Shown in pieces: positions 34,432-46,635 of a stretch of 64,000 nt of DNA (within the stretch, counting starts at the first letter, position 1; each line of letters begins with the position of its first letter). A program made the translations under genes and the position numbers. The stretch lies in NCBI GenBank assembly GCA_029718625.1, contig CM056389.1, positions 20,493,381 through 20,557,380 of the forward strand, read 5' to 3'. This stretch comes from Synaphobranchus kaupii (Eukaryota; Chordata; Actinopteri; Anguilliformes; Synaphobranchidae). The notes beneath the pieces were generated by a model that was not told the DNA's origin, did not search any database, and worked only from the letters and a program-made list of their open reading frames with translations.

Positions 34432-35403
34432 GGCTGAGTGCCAATATTCTTCACTCCCCACCTCCTTTCCTCCACGGAAATATGCAAAACTGTACATTCC
34501 AAGTACAAAATTGCATGTACCCGACATTGCGGTTTGCATTGAGACGTGAATTAATATTTAACAATTAATATGTAATTAATATGAAATCAGCAACATCAGA
34601 TTAGGACACGGAGTGTAAGGGGGAAGTGTAAGGTTCGGAGAACAAAACGCGACCGATAAGGATTTCTAAAAGCGTATCTAAAGAGAAACGCCACAAAACG
34701 CGGAAGTAGCTGAACCAGCACTGATATAACACAGGATCGTGAGCAAAACTTCCCTAGCAGAAGGCAAAAAAAAGCAACCTCCAAAAACTGAGGCGATCTC
34801 GATAAACAGCGAGAATAACTAACAAAAGAACCTCACGCACTAAATAATTAGGCGTAACAAGAGGTTGTGAAACAAAACAAAAGAAACACCCTGTATAAAC
34901 GGGCGAGAGAAAGAAAATTAAACTAGAACCTGTTACCTACAGCTCTAGGTGAAAACGAGCTGACCAAAAAGGTAACTGGCAGAAGAGTACAAAGGATAAA
35001 GAGAGAAAGGAAATAAAAGAATAAATAAATCTTTCTCCTAACTCTAAACCGGACTTGCTGCGTTTCCTATTCGTACGAACCAGAAATGCAGCGAGCGAAA
35101 TTCCTTTACCTTACCGACTTCGTATGTCAAAATAACGAAGACAATATCGAAGTGCGGAAATGCGGGTATTTATAGCCGACAGGAAACGCAAAACAGGTGC
35201 AGAGAATAATTGTCGGGTAAAACGCGAACCCCGGAATGGAGTCGGAAAAAATCCGATAGAGCGTCCCGACGACACCAAAAGGAAAACCGAACGCAGAAAC
35301 AGCAGAGGCTGCTAGAAACCATGATACTGAGATCCGTTTCCGGGGCAGGGAGGAGAGGAGGTGTTAGTGGAGGAAAGGAGGGTGCATTTTTCGGGACGCA
35401 CCC
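34432..35403. mobile_element. GGGTGCRTCCCAATA MITE interrupted by a solo LTR
   Basis: The left part from CCAATATTCTTCACTCCC and the right part GATCCGTTTCCGGGGCAGG to GGGACGCACCC match the MITEs at 21588-22260. The interior is split by the 713-bp LTR-like insertion at 34614-35326. Confidence 0.8.
34614..35326 (-). mobile_element. Probable solo LTR
   Basis: The minus strand begins TATCATGGTTTCTAGCAGC and ends CCTTACA. It is flanked by 5-bp repeats, CGGAG (34609-34613) and CTGAG (35327-35331), with one mismatch. A TATA-like CTATAAATACCCGC lies at about 35165-35180. The terminal CA is present, but the initial TG has become TA. The 5-bp duplication and size fit a Ty3/gypsy solo LTR. No internal proteins are present. 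Confidence 0.6.
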
Positions 35404-36420
35404 ATAGTTTCATCTACATTTAGGGGTGAATCCCCCAGTCTGGCAACCCTGCACCTAACTGGAGAGGTCAGGTGGATGGAGGGAAAAACCACCGGGAACA
35501 CAAAAAAATGGAGGGGGGGTTACACACACCACAGACAGTGCCAAATCCACAAAATAAAACAAAACCTATCAATATGTGTTTGGTTTCCTAACAGTACCCA
35601 AATACAACATTATTGTAGGCTGCCTACTGGATACACAGGGGACACTTGCTCCTGAAATACTCCCACTGTACTTTTATTTCCGAGAGTGCAGCAATGTTAC
35701 TGCTGCCCCCTACTGACACGAAAATGTACACAACAAGCATTTCACAATGCTTCAGTGAGGTTGTATGAGCCTGTGATGCGATTGGAAATTTGGTGGGCAA
35801 GGAGGGCCACGTCTATTTATTGATCTCGTGTGAACTTCTGCTCAATTGTTTTTATGCAACAACACTCAACAAACAGGACATCGCAAATGAAGCAACAACA
35901 ATGAACATGACCAAAAAACATGACCAACTGAAAAAATATCTCTGAGGTGCCTATCAATATCAAAAAAAAAAAAAAAGAATTATTCCATAGACAATTTGGT
36001 TTATGGAATATCCTGTTTGAGAGTATGAGCAGACAAAGCACCCAATACACAAATGAAGGAGCAACAATAAAACTTTTTTTTTTAAATTAGTGTAATTAAT
36101 ATTTACTGCTCTTAATTATTTGTCCCCAGGATGGGGAGGGAGAGGGGAATTGATGATTGCAATGGGAGATCCTTGTGTGAACAGGTCAGCACCCAAAAGT
36201 CACAAACTCAAAGAGACCTTGTAGCCACGGCGACAATCGGAAGCCAATGACTAAGCTGTAGAACAGTTCTAAGCTGGGAAGGTGCCCTGGAAAAATGTGG
36301 GGGTGGGGGCTCAGGTGCTCAGTTCTCCTCTGGGGAGTTCTCTTTTGGAGGGGCTAATCTCTCCCCGGCTCAGCAGGTGATCATTATGGACTTCCTTCAG
36401 TAAATCACATTTGATTGGAA
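35404..36420. other. No gene recognised
   Basis: Low-complexity A/T runs near 35960 and 36075. Contains the second copy of the 85-bp repeat at 36233-36300. No supportable gene. Confidence 0.5.
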
Positions 36421-36426
36421 TACAGT

Positions 36427-36870
36427 GCCCTCCACTATTATTGGCACCCCTGGTAAACATGAGAAAAAAAGGGTTATAAAACATTCACCGTTTGGTGAAT
36501 TAGCTTAATGTCACACTGAAAAAAATGAAAAAAATCCAACCTTTAATTTAAGTAAATTTATTATGAGAAAGAAAAATCCCTCATCAAGAAATAATTATTT
36601 TTAACAAAACCACGTGTGCCACAATTGTTGGCACCCCTGCATTTATATATAGAATAAAGTAATCATTTTTAATATTTGGTTGCATATCCTTTCCATGCCA
36701 TGACCTCCTGATGTCTGTGACCCAACAACATAAAACTCTTGATATCTTATTTTCTGGTACTCTTACAAGCGATACTATAACGTTTCTGCATTTGAATGGA
36801 TCTCCATGGGAATTGGGGGGTGGGACTAGATTTAGCTCTAAATTATGCTGGAACAGTATGGAATACATGG
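36427..36870 (+). mobile_element. Foldback/Tc1-end composite repeat, copy 2
   Basis: It starts at a Tc1-type terminus (ATTATTGGCACCCCTGG) and continues through GATATCTTATTTTCTGGTAC and GGAATTGGGGGGTGGGACTA. This is the inverse of 32580-33016. It lies just before the start of duplication unit 2. Confidence 0.7.
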
Positions 36871-37084
36871 CCGGTAAAATTCAAATAAATGTCCATTAAA
36901 CACAGGCTTCAGCTGGCATAAAACTTTATTGAAACTCTTTCGGTTGTATGCAATATCACTATAGTGGAAAAAACAGCATTGTGTTTGAATAATATCAGTG
37001 TAATAAATAGCAACTATTATGGTGAATAATAACATTATGATTAATACTCTGAATACCTCTATAATGACTAACACGTGTGATTTT

Positions 37085-37560
37085 TTAACTGAACATCACG
37101 TTCATCATGTTGTATTGGAATGCTTGGTGAGGACAATACTTATTGCCCTGATTGTACACTCTCTACAGCCAAGTATATACCATGACTGATACTCAGATCC
37201 CATCATCCGGCCCAGTATTAGACAGAAATGTGCACGGTGTACGAGTCGTTGTGAAGATGGCATATACTAAAACATTGATCGCATTCTGAATTAGGGAATG
37301 TGATGAGAGGTTTTTTGCACAGATGCAGGACTTTACTTACATTTAATTTCAGTCCTTTATTTGGGGACTGATTCTCCCAGGTCTGTGTCCAAAGAAGCTT
37401 TGCAGAGGCACGTTTCCTGTTCACACGGGAAAACCTGTACAGACCTGTTTACTCAGCACAAAGCACAGCGTTGTTTGCTTACTGACCTGTTAAAGAAACA
37501 ACCGAAACCCAACCCACATCTCCCAGTGTCACGTACTCTACAGACACGTGTGAGAGCTCA
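37085..37560. repeat. 5' part of duplication unit 2
   Basis: Collinear with 28870-29600, including CTGAATTAGGGAATGTG, AGATGCAGGACTTTACTTA and AACCGAAACCCAACCCACAT. It is separated from medag copy 2 by about 4.1 kb of inserted or unique sequence. Confidence 0.85.
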
Positions 37561-38489
37561 CCTGTCCTGTCAAAACTCTCTGGAGACATAACATGACTGT
37601 ATAAGCTGCTTTGGAGTTAAAGCTGCCAGGTTGTCCAACCTTTCTCCAAAGACCTAAAATTCCCTTCATTGCACAGGAAAAAAAAACTGCCAATCAAATA
37701 CCTACTAAAACTGAAATGATACCAAAAAGCCCAGAAGGCGAACTATACCCTTCACACTGAGCCAGTCAGGCTGCACGCATGAAGTCCTGTCAAGCTAGAC
37801 TACTTAAGTAATATTACACAAGAGAATTTGCCAGTCACTTGCAAGGTTGCAATTTAATTCTTCTAATAAAGCCAAAACTAATCATACAAACAAGTAACAG
37901 GCCTAGGCCTGCACAACATTTTATCCTATTACATAACTTAACTGGCAGAAAAAAAGGATTTAAATGTTTTTGACATAATCCAAGTGTCTTGGATGACAAA
38001 ATATTTTGCAGTGAAAATTTCAGAAATATAGTTTTTAACATTTTGTTGAATGTCCAGTGTTGGTTTCGGAATAGTAGAATATAGAGTTTTGCAATAATTT
38101 GTGGTTTTAATCATGGGAACTAAGCAGAGCAATAAATGTGACATTGCCTCTGTTTATTTTTAGGCTTCCAAAGGTTCCACCAATTTCTGCAGGGCCATGT
38201 GTGATATCGCGGAAAAACAGGTTTTTTAAGGACCACACAAAACAAAATAAGCCTCCCGAGGAAATATTTGCACAGGTGTGACATGAGGTGGGGTATTTTT
38301 CAGGAAATAGGGCACCATGTGAGATTCCCAACAGTAGCGTGAAAACCTTTTGCATACCTCAGTTCAATGCAAGCCTCGATCCTATGCTATAAATCATAGG
38401 GTTTTGCTTTTACTATGCGTTTAAATTTACTGTGTGTCATGTAAAGACATGAGTGCTTTGCCCTGATTTCTTAAATTATTTCTATCTAC
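37561..38489. other. No gene recognised
   Basis: AT-rich spacer between the displaced 5' part of unit 2 and a Tc1 end. No coding or RNA gene signal was found. Confidence 0.5.
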
Positions 38490-38493
38490 AGTA

Positions 38494-38760
38494 CCGGTCA
38501 AAAGTTTGGACTCATAGAAGGTTTTTTTTCCGTTATTTTTACTGTTTTCCACATTTTAGAATAGTAAAGACATCAAAACTATGAGATAACACGAATGAAA
38601 TTACGCAAAGACCAAAAAAGTGTTAAACAAATCAAAAAAGTCTTATATTTTATATTCTTCAAAGTAGCCACCCTTTGCCTTGATAATGGCTTTACACATT
38701 CTTGCCATTCTCTCAACCAACTTCTGTAGTAAACAGGTATTCCACAGGTAAACAGGTAAT
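38494..38760 (+). mobile_element. Tc1 terminal fragment
   Basis: Starts TACAGTACCGGTCAAAAGTT, the typical end of one Tc1 subfamily, and runs through AAGTAGCCACCCTTTGCCTT. It is joined at GTAAACAGGTATTCCACAGG to the composite repeat. The same junction in reverse is at about 51290-51545. Confidence 0.8.
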
Positions 38761-39400
38761 TGCTATCATGACTAACAGGATATAAAAGGATATCAAAAGA
38801 CTCTTGATCTCTTATTTCCAGGTACTCTTAGAAGCGATACTATAACCTGCATTTGAATGGATCCCTATGGGAATTGGGGGGTGGGTCTAGATTAAGATGT
38901 AAATCTTAAGCGTCTGCTAAATAAATGTAATGTAATGTAATGTAAATTAAATGGGAATAGTATGGAACCCATGGTTGGCTAAATGGCTGTAAGTCATCAA
39001 GGGTCTTAGGTATCAAACGAGCCTTAAACATTACATACATTACATTACAGGCATTTAGCAGACGCTCTTATCCAGAGCGACTTACACAACTTTTTTTTTC
39101 TTTACATATTATCCATTTATACAGCTGGATATATACTGAAGCGATTCAGGTTAAGTGCCTTGCTCAAGGGCACAACGGCAGTGTCCTACCTGAGAATCGA
39201 ACCTGCAACCTTTCGATTATAAGGCAAGTTCCTTAACCATTATACCACACTGCCGCACTGCCGCACTGCCGCACTGCCATCACTCTGCTGCCAGATATGC
39301 AGTAGATATGGATGGATCTTTTTAAGGGTAGTTTCTCCTGACTTATTTTTTCCGTAGAGTTCAATAGGATGCAATGCCATGTAAAAATAAATAAATAAAT
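38761..39400. mobile_element. Foldback composite repeat, copy 3, split by a SINE
   Basis: Contains GATCTCTTATTTCCAGGTAC, GGAATTGGGGGGTGGGTCTA, a CATGGTTGGCTAAATGGCTG block, and after the SINE the CATCACTCTGCTGCCAGATA palindrome half (39279). Confidence 0.65.
39040..39258 (-). mobile_element. tRNA-derived SINE with L2-like tail
   Basis: The minus strand reads GTGGTATAATGGTTAAGGAA (box A-like), then GCAGGTTCGATTCTCAGG (box B), then GTAAGTCGCTCTGGATAAGA and GCGTCTGCTAAATGCCTGTA with an ATGTA tail. The tail matches the L2 LINE 3' end at 60190-60236, which fits use of L2 machinery. A further tail fragment lies at 39425-39475. Confidence 0.85.
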
Positions 39401-39475
39401 AAATAATAATAAAAAAAGACAAGTTGTGTAAGTCGCTCTGGATAAGAGCATCTGCTAAATGCCAGTAATGTATTA

Positions 39476-41600
39476 CTACATTGAGATATTACTACATTTT
39501 TAATGTTCATTGCTACTTATTAAACACAAAAACATATCAATCATATTAATCTACTGGGGGGATCTTATAATTTTAATATTTTGGAAAATATCAAGAGTCC
39601 AGTATACTGGACATTTGGAAGTTTGCCCATAAAAGCTGGTGTATTTTCAGGTCATTCTGATATACACTGTACCAACAAAAATACACTAAAAACAAACACT
39701 GCATGCCCATCAATTGCTAAAATGTAATTTAATAATTCTTGGTACTAATATCACAAGTTCAAATCATCAAATTATACATAGGCTAAATACGTAGGTATAT
39801 ATCAGAAAATATATATTTAAAAAACATTAATTCTACGACAAATAAGATGCGGGTCAATTTCATTGGCATTTCTGAATTGCCATCTATCTGTGTAAGCTGG
39901 AATTCATGCGCCCTGCAATGGATCTGTGTTTATTTGGGTATCACCCTTTGCATCCTATCCTTTCTGGGATACTGGCACCACATAATGTCACTTTGGGCGA
40001 CCCACTGTGGGATAAAAAGACACCGTTCCTGTCCATTTGGAGACAAAGGAACACATAACATTTTATGCATTTAACCCTGGACTTTTTGTTGCAGCCAGAT
40101 TTTCAGCACCTCTGAAAATCTGAGCTCTCACTCCCCACCACTAGGAGATGCTGTGCCCCACCCTGCCTCACTTCTCTGTTACGTTTGGGTTGAGCTGACC
40201 TTTGTGAGGAAATAGAACCCCCTCACTCTTTTGCTTCTGGCCCTTTGAAAACACCAGAAACTCCCCTACATTTCCATGATATTCCTTTTGGCAATAGCAA
40301 AGTGCTCACTATCCTGGACATATTCAATCTCAGGATATGGTAAAATATTGCATTAAATATTGCAATTTAATAAACACTACAATATCAACTTTAATTCATA
40401 ATATATTGTTACATTTGGATTTTACTAGAACAAAATACTAGCCTCTCATGCAATGAAACCACAATAAAATTAAAAAATTTAATTATTCAGTAATTCATCC
40501 AATATATGTATGCTGCATTGTAGGTTAAAAAAAAAAAACATTTAAGATGAACAACACACCAATATAAGGGTACTGTGGTCAGCAAGCTGTACATGTAGAA
40601 CTGAGTGCCCTATCATTGATCTGAGAACCAGAAATCTCAACTTAAAAATGTCCAGTATACTGGACGTTTGGAGTGAGGTGGATCTATACACTGTCCCATC
40701 AGGATATAGGGAAAACTCCACTTCTCAACACAATGACGGACAGCAGGTCATACCTTCAGATCTTGATAAGGTGTCTTACTGATAACAAGGATGGTGAAGA
40801 GAAATATTGAATAGGTAACAGTTTTTTCCCATCAAAAGACATCCAAATATTTTGAAATAAATGAATGAGTTATCATTTGGTGGTTCGACCTTATCATTCT
40901 ATTATGCTCAGACCAAGTGTTCTGGAAAGGACACTGTTTTTGGACAACAGTAGGATTTTACTCTTAAACCAGCTGAATCTTTACTTTTACTGTATATAGA
41001 ATATGGTATAATTCCAAATATAGTTGAATAAGTTATTGAATAAAACATTAAGTTACCTATAATTGGAAAGGCTCATTGGCACATGAAACCAATTCATGGA
41101 GACGCCATATAAGACTATGGGGCTTTTTTGGAACCAGTGCATGCACACTGGGTACTTAATGTAGCTTTTGGAACCAGAGGCGCATGTGCACTGGGTACCT
41201 AAACATGTGGACCCAACTGGAATTAAATAAATCTTCTTCTGTGGGGTTCAGAGAAAAAAAAAATCAGCCCCTGGAGAGTAATTAGTTCGATGTGAAGAAA
41301 TTTTTTAATTTAAAAGAACTGTCCAAAATAGCATAATTTGGCCTGGGTAATTTCGTAGTTTTGGAATGGACTTCAAAATGAGCTTTTTGGCACCAGAGGC
41401 TGCAATACCTCTGGAGACCACTGGAGTTTCAAGGGGAATTTCAATCTCTGGTCCCCTGGATAAGGTGCCTGGCAAGGTGCCTGCCTAACCTCCTGTTGCA
41501 ATTTCCGCCTTTGTTCACGCAGAACCGATTTTTCTGCCATCTAGGACAGTTTCCGATGCAGTCCGACGCAGATATGACGCAAAATCGGCTCTAGCCGAAC
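39476..41600. other. No gene recognised
   Basis: About 2.1 kb of AT-rich sequence. The palindromic word GTCCAGTATACTGGAC occurs at 39597 and 40650, about 1 kb apart, suggesting the ends of a decayed element. A frame at 39847-40074 has no recognisable domain. Confidence 0.5.
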
Positions 41601-41707
41601 GCGCCCGATGTCACGCGGCAATAGAAGGCAGTAAAAAAGGAGCAGCGCGAACCTCTGCCAACTCACTCACATTGAAGTTGTGATGAGCAATAGTGTGTAA
41701 AGAAACC

Positions 41708-44700
41708 ATGGAAGCTGACTCCAAGTTCCTGATGGACGTGACTGAACTGGAGGACTTTCTGAGGAATCCTCCGGTCGATTTCACGGTAGACGTTCGTGGT
41801 ACAGGGTACAGATTTGTGAAGTACGACTGCGACCGCTGCTGCGTGTTCATTAATGAAATCCAGACTACCAAGGGAAAAGTGATTTTCCAGAATTCACCAG
41901 GAAGGTGAGCAGTGAAACAGATTTACCTACATCATGGCACACAGCAAAAATGGTGGTGTACATTTAACACCCTCCAGTGTTAAATGTACACCGGCAGTGG
42001 CAGTGTTCATTTACGCCGAAATGTTTTCTGTGCATCTGTTTTATTTGTCTGTTTCCGAATAGTAAGTTTAATTGTTTTCTTTTAGAGCAATAAAAGTCCA
42101 CACTCCGAAAGATTACATGCAAGTACGGAAAAACATAACATCGAAACGGATTTACATCCTGGTGTCGGCTTGTGAAGGCGCTGCAAAGTCCAAGAAGCGG
42201 AAGGATGCAAAAGCTCTTGGGGGTAAGCTATTCCTCCGTGCTCAAAGATTAGTTTGTACTGATTTTGTTTTACGCAATTAATGTACTAAGTTCCTTTTCC
42301 ATTACTTGTAATGATACTTGTAGTATCTACATTTATCAGTCATTTTGTTTTTTATTTGAGACCATGTACAAGTAACAACCAATGTTGAGAGGGCCTGTAT
42401 CATTTTGTATATCGTTTCTGTATAGTTTTGGATTGAGCACTTTTGGCATGCATATGTACGCATTTTAATGTAATAGGGATTGGCATTGACTTGTTCATGT
42501 ACTGTAGTTTTTAAAATGTATTTTATCAAATTCTTTTTCAGAGCTGCGGCAGTATATTGTAGCGATCGACGGAAGTAATCCTGTCATCAAGTGGGAGATT
42601 GAGAAGGGACTGGACTGGACCATCTCTTCTGTGGCCGGAGAAAGCTACAGAGTGGATGTAGGTTCCTGTTTACACAGGTTTATTTCTTATACCAACAAAA
42701 GCATGTATTTCCATTTTATCAGTGTAACTCAGAGGAAGTACTGAAATGACACAGTCTTGCATTTGTCATTGATTGTTATTTAGACAGGGGTACTCATTGT
42801 ATTTTATGCCCGTTTTCCTCAAACCCAACCCAAGAGCATGTGACATGGTGTATATTAAATACATACACTACTCACAAAAAGTTAGGGATATTTGGCTTTC
42901 GGGTGAAATTTATGGAAAATGTAAGTTCACGCTACAGTGATATTATACGTATCATGAAAGTAGGGCATTTAAGTAGAAGCATGCAATGGTGATTTCCTCA
43001 TCTCAAACAATTTATTGAAACAAAAGCCAACAACAGTGGTGGGTATACCACAACAAAAATGTCAATGTCTCAATAACTTGTCATGTGCCCTTGAGCATCA
43101 ATTACAGCTTGACAACGACGTCTCATGCTGTTCACAAGTCGACTTATTGTCTGCTGAGGCATGGCATCCCACTCTTCTTGAAGGGCGGCCCTCAGGTCAT
43201 TGAGGTTCTGGGGTACAGAGTTACGAGCCTCTACACGGTGAGTCAGCTGATCCCATAGGTTTTCTATGGGATTCAGGTCTGGAGAAAGTGCAGGCCACTC
43301 CATTTGAGGTACCCCAGTCTCCAGCAGCCTTTCCCTAATGATGCGACCTTGATGAGCTGGAGCATTGTCGTCCATGAAGATGAAATTAGGCCTGTGTTGT
43401 TCATGCAGGGGCACAATGACTGGATTAATAATGTTATTCAGGTAGTATGGGCTTGTCACTGTACCATTCACAAAGTGTAGGGCAGTTCTGTATTGACTAG
43501 ACACACCTGCCCACACTGTAACACCGCCACCACCAAAGGGTCGTCTGGTGACAACAGTGGCTGATGCATAGCGCTCTCCTTGACGTCTCCAACATCGTTG
43601 GCGGCCATCATTTCTGCTCAACGTGAATTGACTTTCATCAGAGAACAGCACTGAGGCCCACTGGTCCCTCTACCAGCGTAAATTCTCCCTGGCCCATGCA
43701 AGACGATGACGCCTGTGCTGGTGGTGTGGTCAGGTACCCTTGCAGGTCGTCTAGCACGCAGACCACGCTGATGTAAACGGTTTTGAATGGTCTGACGTGA
43801 CACTTGGGTGCCTCTCACCTCCCTTAAATGTGCCTGGAGTTGAGTGGCATTCATCATCCGGTTCCGCAGGGCACTGTTCACAATGAAGCGGTCATCAGTG
43901 TGGGATGTGGCCAAAGGACGTCCACTTCTATGCCTTTCTGTGACTCTTTCAGTCTCTCTGTATCTCTGTTGCAACCTGCTGATGACACTCTGTGACACTC
44001 TAAGCTCAGTGGCCACTTACCTCTGAGAACATCCTGTTTGAAGCCTCGCAATGGCGAGGTACTGTTGATCAATTGTTAGGTGTCGTCTTGGTCTCATGAT
44101 GTCAAAATGTGAACAGCATGATGAAGAGGACTGTTTAAATACCAATTCTAATTGAACCAGGAAATTTATTGGTCGATTCATGGATCAAACACCTGTTGTG
44201 AATTTTGCCGTTCAGCTCCTTGTTAGAGAACAGCAAGTTGTGCAAAAAGTACTGAAACATTGAATAGTTGGACATGTGCATTCAAAAGTTTAGAGAAGGT
44301 CAAATTAATTTCACCTGTAAAGGTTATAGTGCATTTTAGGTTCATCCTGAAATTTCACCCGAAAGCCGAATATCCCTAACTTTTTGTGAGTAGTGTATCT
44401 GGGATTCTACAGATCGACCTTGGAGACATTGTGAATTCCTGGATGGGAGAGACGTTTCAAATTCCTGTAGATGGGCAAAAAGTGAAGCCAGTTTGGAAGA
44501 ACACCTACTTCACCCTAAAGTACTACTCCGATGCCCTGTTCGACTTCTCACACTGGCTCGGCGGCAGCAGACGTCAGATCAAGGTAAACTGATGTACACT
44601 TGTTTTCAGACCTTCATACCTAATCTGATCTAGACATTTCTTTTAACTGCACAACACATTGCATCTGATGTGTGAAATATTGTAAACTGCCGCTTCCAGC

Positions 44701-44780
44701 ACTTATATATTAGGTCAATATGGAGGCATTTACAGTAGCCTAACCACATGATTTTCCTTCCCCAGATCCATGGCAGGTGA
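41708..44780 (+). CDS. medag: MEDAG-like protein, tandem copy 2 (five exons)
   Basis: Exons are 41708-41904, 42086-42222, 42542-42657, 44413-44583 and 44766-44780, with GT-AG borders. The spliced frame is 211 codons ending QIKIHGR-stop, with the same exon phases as copy 1. By eye, copies differ at 9 of 137 bases in exon 2, 3 of 116 in exon 3 and 8 of 171 in exon 4, while their introns are clearly more diverged. Unlike copy 1, the ALFDFSHW block keeps Phe, as in human MEDAG. Intron 3 carries a 1.53-kb Tc1 that ends 17 bp before exon 4. The 3' flank is interrupted after 44838 by a block of transposable elements. The frame is intact; whether splicing tolerates the insertion is unknown. Confidence 0.8.
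42866..44395 (-). mobile_element. Tc1-family transposon in medag copy 2 intron 3
   Basis: A 1530-bp element with ends CACTACTCACAAAAAGTTAG and CTAACTTTTTGTGAGTAGTG, bordered by TA duplications at 42864-42865 and 44396-44397. It is absent from the same intron of copy 1, where the site reads AAATGCATCTCTGGG. It is inserted antisense to medag. Confidence 0.95.
43070..44097 (-). pseudogene. Tc1 transposase (stops and a frameshift)
   Basis: Starts [19 protein letters not shown] at 44097. A stop replaces a codon at about 44018, the frame shifts near 43725, and another stop lies at about 43671. The C-terminal 193 codons are open and retain all three catalytic residues of a DD34E transposase: Asp in FSDESQF, Asp in FMDDNAPAH and Glu in NPIENLW. 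The N-terminal helix-turn-helix ([16 protein letters not shown]) is also recognisable. It is not functional as it stands. Confidence 0.9.
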
Positions 44781-44839
44781 AGGAACTGAAGTCCTATGTT
44801 ATGAAGTCTTAAGAAGCCAAAGATTTCTGTAAAAGAAGT

Positions 44840-45310
44840 GTAGGAGACAAAAAAAGATTTTTTTAAATTATATATATAGCTCACACTATGCATTAACACC
44901 TATTTTTATACAGTCTATGATTAACACACGCTTGCAAGCCACGTGCCTTAACCTTTGTATCCGAATGTTGACCAAAGAAACGGACAATCTTAAGATGAAC
45001 CCATCCTATTGGGTGTGAGCCAAATTCTTTGTTGTATCTATAGAACTTGCTGATTGTTCCTTTAGATTGCGTAAAACAGCCCACTCTTGTCCTTATATGG
45101 TCACTGACAGTGATTTATAGAGTAGAGTGACGTGTATATAACTTGCGCTTCTTTGCCTATGGTGTCTATTGAGACACTTTGCTGTGTTTTCTGGACGCTC
45201 TATATCCAGCTGAATAAACGAAACTCTGATAAAAGTATCGCTGCCTGGTGGAAGAGTCTGATTCTTTACTAGAGACAAGAAATTCCTCGACAGAAGGACT
45301 GGCATCCGGG
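44840..45310. other. Unassigned part of the TE block after medag copy 2
   Basis: Sequence inserted between the two halves of the medag copy 2 3' flank (44838 and about 49175). No coding domain was recognised. Confidence 0.45.
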
Positions 45311-45312
45311 GC

Positions 45313-45730
45313 CTCATGTATAAAATGGTCGTACTCACGGATTTGGTAAATTCACCAGATTTGATCCTATGTGAAAATCGACGCACAAATTGAGATTTAT
45401 AAAACTTTAAACTGACGTGAACAAGTCCTTATGCGTACGCCAAACTCTAGAGGAGGCGTACAACCATTTCCTTGTGGCTATGCAGCTGTAGCCTACTGCA
45501 GGACCGAACACATTTTTTTCAGACGTGAGAATATTTCACCAATCCCTTCACAAATGGACATATTAGACACGCGCATGCATAATATTTATTTGTGTGATAA
45601 GCACTGCGAGACGCAATAGGCTATTGTCGACCGTTAACTAGGCTATACGCGTAGAAGAAGAGAGGAAGACATGTCACTGCACTGGCAATATTTTCATATG
45701 AATTGGTACCGACTAGCTAGCAGGGCCGTT
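45313..45730. mobile_element. Possible PIF/Harbinger-type element end
   Basis: GGGGCCTCATGTATAAAATG at 45310 is a terminal motif I associate with teleost Harbinger-like elements. It is followed by repeated GCGTACGCC-type words. The opposite end is not visible; a poly-G run begins at about 45747. Confidence 0.45.
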
Positions 45731-46034
45731 TCTAGACTGCTTTGATTGGGGGGGGGGGGGCATGAAGAGATGTTGGTGGGGCACAAGGGGGGAACGAAGT
45801 AGCGGGGGGTTTGAGCATTTTAAATTTGAGCATTTTAAAACTAATTTCCTGCATTTCTACACAACCTCACACAGGGCATTTTCTAAAATAAAATGTTTAA
45901 TTTAACATCTTATAGGAGGACAACTTTATTTATGCCCAATAATACCAAATCATTATCTAATCTTATATGGGAAACATGTATATTAAAGATGAGCTATATT
46001 CCTTCGTCATTTCAGTCTCTTTGTGCTATTTTCT

Positions 46035-46165
46035 ATATGTTACAGTAACTGGCTCAAAAAAGTTGGGACAGTATGTAAAATCCACAAAAAAGCAGAAAGC
46101 AGTGATTTGTAAATTCTCTTTTACATGTATTAAATTGAAAACAGTACAAAGAAAAGATATTTAAT
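46035..46165. mobile_element. Tc1-like fragment, left side of the Penelope target
   Basis: Contains GGCTCAAAAAAGTTGGGACA and CTTTTACATGTATTAAATTG. Its continuation lies beyond the Penelope-like element at 48466-48600 (CCAAAAATGTTGGAACAGGG), so the element inserted into an older repeat. Confidence 0.6.
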
Positions 46166-46352
46166 ATAAAGTAAAAAGGGGGTGATCCCAAACGCGCTAC
46201 AAGCCGGCTATATAGACAAGGAACTATAGGTGCTCAACAGAAGGACCAGTGAATAAAGAGAATACCAAACCCGGACTACTTCGCTAGGACTAACCCGAGA
46301 TAAGGAGGACTGGAGCACACAGAGCTCAGAGCAAAACAAAATATTTTAATAC

Positions 46353-46395
46353 GACTGACGTTTCGACGTCAACGACGTCTTCTTCAGAGTCAAAA
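46353..46395 (-). ncRNA. Hammerhead-ribozyme-like motif in the Penelope terminal block
   Basis: The minus strand reads GACT-CTGAAGA-A-GACGTC-GTT-GACGTC-GAAA-CGTC-AGTC. This gives a 4-bp stem I (GACT/AGTC), the CUGANGA box, a 6-bp stem II with a 3-base loop, the GAAA box, and a very short ACGU stem III before the cleavage position after GUC. Penelope-like elements are known to carry such short-stem-III type I hammerheads. One extra A between CUGAAGA and stem II is atypical and lowers confidence. The right-hand copy (about 48335-48375, plus strand) lacks the CUGA part. Confidence 0.65.
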
Positions 46396-46635
46396 TGGAA
46401 ATACAGACAAATGCACCGGGAGGTATATATATACCCTCCCATCAATTACACAAAATAAGGTGCGCATGTGTAGGACTAATAAATCTCGTCATAGATACCA
46501 CATATACAATGTTATCTTCTTTAACAGGATAAAGAGAAGAACGACAAATGTCATAGGTAAATGAACTAAATAATTGTCTATTGTGAACATGGCATAAAAC
46601 AATATAAAATGAAAATCAAAAAGCCTGTACACAAG

